A stretch of 64,000 nt of DNA from Alphaproteobacteria bacterium. GTDB taxonomy: Bacteria > Pseudomonadota > Alphaproteobacteria > Rhodobacterales > Rhodobacteraceae. Made by a program: the position numbers and the translations under genes. Positions 60,884-64,000 of this stretch are shown here, in pieces (position 1 is the first letter of the stretch; every line of letters begins with the position of its first letter). The notes below the pieces were generated by a model that was given only the letters and a program-made list of their open reading frames with translations, was not told the DNA's origin and ran no database searches. The DNA lies in NCBI GenBank assembly GCA_030425925.1, contig JAUHZO010000001.1, forward strand, positions 124,001 to 188,000, written 5' to 3'.

Positions 60884-61726
60884 TCACTCGCAGCCCAGCG
60901 CCGCCCGGCTGTCAGACGCAGGGCCCACGAAATCCGATCCCGGATAGCGCCGCGCCACCTCGCCCAGGGTCACGCAGGCCTCGGGCACCGAGCCAAGCGC
61001 CGCCAGCCCTTCGCCCAGCCGCCACAACGCCTCGGGGGCCACGCGGGCGTCGGGATAGCCGGAATAGGCCGCCAGAAAGCGCCGTGCGGCCTCGCGCAGG
61101 TCGCCCAGGCCCTCCAGCGCGCGGCCCTCGCCGATCAACGCCGCCGGGTCCAGCGGCCCTTGCGGATAGGTCTCGCGGAACAGCGCGAAGAGCTGCGCCG
61201 CACCGGCAAAATCGCCCGCCGCCAGCGCGTCCTGCGCGGCGCGGAAATCCGCCTCTTCGCTCACCGCCAGCTCGCCGTCGAACGACAGCGCGTCTGTCCC
61301 CGGCTGCGGCTCCGGTGCCGGGGCGGCCGCCACCGCCTCGCCACCCAGAGGATCGCTCTTGCCGATCGTGGCGATGTCGCAGCCCGGCTCCAGCTCGCAC
61401 AGGCGGAACTGCAGGTCGCCGATGCGGTTGGCGCCATCCTGCACGATGCGGTCCAGCCGGAATTCCAGCTGTTCGGTCTTGGCGGTGACGCGCTGCAACT
61501 CGGCCTCGATGGCGGTGATCCGGTCGAGCTGGCTGCCCGCCACCGCCACGCCGCTGCTGCCGGTGGTGTTCAGCTCCTGCCGCAGGCGCTGCAACTCCAC
61601 CGTCAGCACCGTCAGGTCCTGGCGGATATCGGCCAGGGTCTCGGCCTGCTGCGCGCCGGCCGGCGCGGCCGGCAGGCCCAGGATCAAACCCAGGATCAGA
61701 CCCGGGATCAGGACCACCCGGCGCAC
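60884..61726 (-). CDS. cpoB: cell division coordinator CpoB (YbgF)
   Basis: The product is 280 residues. A signal peptide (VVLIPGLILGLILGLPAAPAGA) is followed by a coiled-coil (LADIRQDLTVLTVELQRLRQEL, ~30-85) that trimerises. A Pro/Ala linker leads to C-terminal TPR repeats (ADFRAAQDALAAGDFAGAAQLF onward). It links outer-membrane constriction via Tol-Pal to septal wall synthesis. It starts with GTG, four bases after the pal stop. Confidence 0.92.
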   Translation of the reverse strand: MRRVVLIPGLILGLILGLPAAPAGAQQAETLADIRQDLTVLTVELQRLRQELNTTGSSGVAVAGSQLDRITAIEAELQRVTAKTEQLEFRLDRIVQDGANRIGDLQFRLCELEPGCDIATIGKSDPLGGEAVAAAPAPEPQPGTDALSFDGELAVSEEADFRAAQDALAAGDFAGAAQLFALFRETYPQGPLDPAALIGEGRALEGLGDLREAARRFLAAYSGYPDARVAPEALWRLGEGLAALGSVPEACVTLGEVARRYPGSDFVGPASDSRAALGCE

Positions 61727-61730
61727 CGGG

Positions 61731-62258
61731 TCAGCCCGTCAGGCCCGCGGCCAGCACGGTGACCGAACGGCGGTTCTTGGCATAACAGGACTCTTCCGAG
61801 CACACCTCAACCGGGCGCTCCTTGCCATAGCTGACAAAGCGCAGCCGGCCCGCGTCGATGCCCCGCGAGATCAGGTAGTCGCGCACCGCATTGGCGCGGC
61901 GGGCGCCCAGCGCGATGTTGTATTCCCGCGTGCCCTGTTCGTCGGCATGGCCCTCGATCACGGCAAGATAGTCGGAATTGGTCTGCAGCCAGGCCGCCTG
62001 CCCGTCCAGCGTGGCGCGTGCCTCGGGCGTCAGCGTCGACTGGTCGACCTGAAAGAACACCCGGTCGCCCACGGTCTGCTGGAAATAGGCCTGCGAGGCG
62101 GGATCGTTGGCGCTGCCCGGGATGATGCCGCTGTCGACACCGCTGCCCGCGTTCAGCCCCGCGCCGGCAGAGGCGTCATTGTCGAAACGGTTGCCATTGG
62201 TGCAGCCTGCGGCGGCAAGGGCCGCGATCAGCAGCGCGGCTCTGGTCTGATGGGTCAT
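61731..62258 (-). CDS. pal: peptidoglycan-associated lipoprotein
   Basis: The product is 175 residues. A lipoprotein signal peptide ends in LIAALAAAGC, with the acylated Cys at 19. The OmpA-like domain (~65-170) has VFFQVDQSTLTPEA, IEGHADEQGTREYNIALG and GKERPVEVCSEESCYAKNRR, specific for Pal. It anchors the outer membrane to peptidoglycan. tolB, normally the gene just upstream, is not present; the next gene on this strand is unrelated. Confidence 0.97.
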   Translation of the reverse strand: MTHQTRAALLIAALAAAGCTNGNRFDNDASAGAGLNAGSGVDSGIIPGSANDPASQAYFQQTVGDRVFFQVDQSTLTPEARATLDGQAAWLQTNSDYLAVIEGHADEQGTREYNIALGARRANAVRDYLISRGIDAGRLRFVSYGKERPVEVCSEESCYAKNRRSVTVLAAGLTG

Positions 62259-62696
62259 GGTCTGTCCTGCTCTGTTGTTTCGCCGGAGGCTAGCACAGGC
62301 CGCACGGGGTTGGAATAAGCCGCGGCGGCCGCCGATCCCCGGCCGCGACGGCACGGGCCCCGCACGGCCCGGACAGGCACGATCCCGCCGATCCTGTCCC
62401 GGCGGTCCGAAGGGTCTGCGCGGAACCGGTCCGGAGCCGGTTTTTCGCCGCCGGAAAAGCGGTCGAAAGCAGGCACCACGGATTTTCCCGCGGTCATCTC
62501 GCGCCGACGCTGCACAAGCCGGTCGAAGCGCCTCGCAGAGATTGGGCGGAGCGGGACCTTTTCCTACACATTTCCCGCCAGGCATTCCCGCTTTGCGCGG
62601 GTCTTGTGCCGCAACGGCGCTTGGTGCCATCCAGCGCCTAGAGCACAAAGCAACAGAACAATCACGCAGCCGCACGCGCCAAGCGTCGGACCTTGG
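62259..62696. other. gap upstream of pal where tolB would be expected
   Basis: These 438 bp contain no recognised gene or tolB remnant. On the plus strand AACCGG-N7-CCGGTT followed by TTT (62424-62445) looks like an intrinsic terminator with no plus-strand gene before it. The rest is GC-rich and featureless. The pal promoter must lie here. Confidence 0.5.
62424..62445 (+). terminator. orphan terminator-like hairpin
   Basis: AACCGG-TCCGGAG-CCGGTT with a trailing T run (TTTTT at 62441-62445 in all). No plus-strand gene ends nearby, so it may terminate an unrecognised short RNA or be left over from a rearrangement. Confidence 0.35.
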
Positions 62697-63977
62697 TCAC
62701 CCCAGGCGCCGGCTGCGTAGCACCTCCATCGGGTCTGTCGCGCCAAGGCGCGGCATTGCCTTGCGACGTTCGGCAAGGGTCATTTGCACCAGTCGATAGG
62801 TCAGCCGAGCCTGATTCGATACCACTGCTTGCGCCCAGTCATCATACCCTTGACGCGGCGGGGTCTGCATACGCAGTGCCAGCCGGTCAAAGCTGCGCGG
62901 GTCGGCCACCGAAAACGCAGTCATCGTCGCCAGAACCAGATTGCCGCCGGCCATCGCGCCACGATCTTTCTGCCATGTGCCCAGCACCGCAGGTCCGAAC
63001 TCCAGCCAGGACAGCGCCGCACACAGATCCGGATCAAGAAACAGGTCCCGGTCCAGCAATGCGGCAAAAAGCGCGCGATAGGGAATCACCGCTTGCGCAA
63101 GCAAGGCCCGTCGCCGTAGCGCCGCCCGGCAGGCAAGGTCCAGCACCAGAGCATGCGTCAGGACCGCGGCGCTGGTCATCACACGTGCAGCCTGTCTCAG
63201 CCGCGCGCCGTCGGGATCGTCCCGCAAGGCGGCAGCAGCGGTCGACAAGGCAGGAACCTCGGCACCTATGGCTGCAAGAAGATCGGGCAGCCCGGCGGAC
63301 GGGGCAAGCGACTGACGCCGGTCCAGCCGGTCTGCCTGGGCAGGCAACGCCTCGGCCTCGGCGCGGGACAGCCCTGCGGCCACCGCTGCGCGGGTCAGGC
63401 AAAGCTGTCCTGCTCCAAAGAACTGCATGTCGGCCTCGGTGATCCGTTGCCGGTAGCCCCATGCCAGGGTGTCACTGTAGCGGCGTTCCTCCGCCAGGTT
63501 TTCGAGATGGCGTATGGCAGCAGATGCAAAGCTGTCGTCGGGCTGCAGTACACGGTAGTCCGCACGGCCCATCGCGGCCTGACGACGGGATCCGGGCGCA
63601 ACCCGGCCGCGTGGTGCGGCTTTCAGCCGGGGCGGCCTAAGCGGCTGGTCCGGCGCGTGCCAGTTGGCGGCATGGCGCGCCCAGTGCAGGATTTGCGGCA
63701 CCAGCGCAGGAGCATGAGCAGCCCAGAATTCACGATCCAGTCGCAACGTCACCTGCTCGGCGAAATCGGTGCGCGAGGCCACGTCCATGCCGGGATGACG
63801 CGGCCTGTCGACACCGGTCAGGACCTGACGAAGGAGCGTGACAACCGTGTCGCGCCCGGAATGGCGGATGACCACGCCGCCGCCTTCTTTCAGGGCCTGG
63901 GGGCATAACACTCCCCGCGCTGCAGTGCGGATGGCGTGATCGCCGGGATGCGCCCATTTCGCCGCGGGGCCAGCCAT
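62697..63977 (-). CDS. hypothetical protein at the right edge
   Basis: A 426-residue frame begins at ATG 63977, but the frame stays open to the window edge and no ribosome-binding site is visible, so the true start may be outside. The product is mostly helical with many Arg and Ala residues. Possible membrane-associated stretches (MTSAAVLTHALVLDLACRAAL, AGGNLVLATMTAFSV) are seen, along with a Trp-rich part (FWAAHAPALVPQILHWARHAANWHA). No family recognised. It occupies the site upstream of pal. Confidence 0.6.
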   Translation of the reverse strand: MAGPAAKWAHPGDHAIRTAARGVLCPQALKEGGGVVIRHSGRDTVVTLLRQVLTGVDRPRHPGMDVASRTDFAEQVTLRLDREFWAAHAPALVPQILHWARHAANWHAPDQPLRPPRLKAAPRGRVAPGSRRQAAMGRADYRVLQPDDSFASAAIRHLENLAEERRYSDTLAWGYRQRITEADMQFFGAGQLCLTRAAVAAGLSRAEAEALPAQADRLDRRQSLAPSAGLPDLLAAIGAEVPALSTAAAALRDDPDGARLRQAARVMTSAAVLTHALVLDLACRAALRRRALLAQAVIPYRALFAALLDRDLFLDPDLCAALSWLEFGPAVLGTWQKDRGAMAGGNLVLATMTAFSVADPRSFDRLALRMQTPPRQGYDDWAQAVVSNQARLTYRLVQMTLAERRKAMPRLGATDPMEVLRSRRLG

Positions 63978-64000
63978 GCGCGGACCGGGCCGGACGGCAA

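Overview
The window is a high-GC chromosomal segment of an alphaproteobacterium, most likely a Rhodobacteraceae/Roseobacter-group organism. This rests on the gene families (FtsH beginning GNARNIAF, DnaE2 with the roseobacter-type N-terminus, pal-cpoB-tilS-ftsH order, a Lhr-type helicase beside PdeM), on an alphaproteobacterial GTTC-N7-GTTC SOS box, and on short intergenic repeats of a kind common in that family. No rRNA, tRNA, CRISPR array, insertion sequence or prophage was recognised. Most of the window is densely packed core metabolism on both strands.

Layout. 1-5.2 kb: AhpD-like and OmpA-like genes, then two regulators (AraC, LysR), each divergent from a single exported target candidate with clear operator-like dyads between. 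5.2-15.9 kb: creD, fadH, small enzymes, a msrB-msrA pair, queG, a GST, a soluble zinc-type chemoreceptor and mtgA. 16.3-24 kb: glutamate synthase, with gltD and gltB separated by small genes, one of them a frameshifted nucleotidyltransferase. 24-30 kb: uppP, rsfS-rlmH and a deoC-aldehyde dehydrogenase operon. 31-35 kb: a four-gene Mn/Zn ABC importer whose first permease carries a DtxR-like tail. 35-38.6 kb: SOS-controlled dnaE2, whose coding sequence has absorbed intergenic-type repeats, followed by a 169-bp long inverted repeat. 38.6-42.5 kb: aromatic aminotransferase-sseA, small unknowns and smpB. 43.7-46.9 kb: ureide catabolism (uraH, a puuE-uraD fusion, allE, allA). 47-53.2 kb: small exported proteins, a membrane-bound winged-helix protein, a broken RTX protein, and the Lhr-type helicase with pdeM. 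53.2-57.2 kb: a thioesterase, an ArsR-SRPBCC pair, folD and fhs. 57.5-62.3 kb: ftsH, tilS, cpoB and pal. The right end holds an unrecognised gene where tolB would be expected.

Working together: UraH, PuuE-UraD, AllE and AllA cover most steps from 5-hydroxyisourate to glyoxylate. DeoC plus the double-domain aldehyde dehydrogenase can turn deoxyribose-5-phosphate into glyceraldehyde-3-phosphate and acetate. FolD plus Fhs form a C1-folate module. MsrA/MsrB repair oxidised methionine. GltB/GltD assimilate ammonium. DnaE2, and possibly the helicase-PdeM pair, form a damage-response layer under LexA.

The points most worth a second look are the repeat-remodelled DnaE2, the long inverted repeat behind it, the membrane-anchored OmpR-like protein co-encoded with a small periplasmic protein, the DtxR-tailed permease, the interrupted glt cluster, and a dispersed repeat that appears to supply the tilS ribosome-binding site. 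Frameshifts were read by eye and could include sequencing errors.
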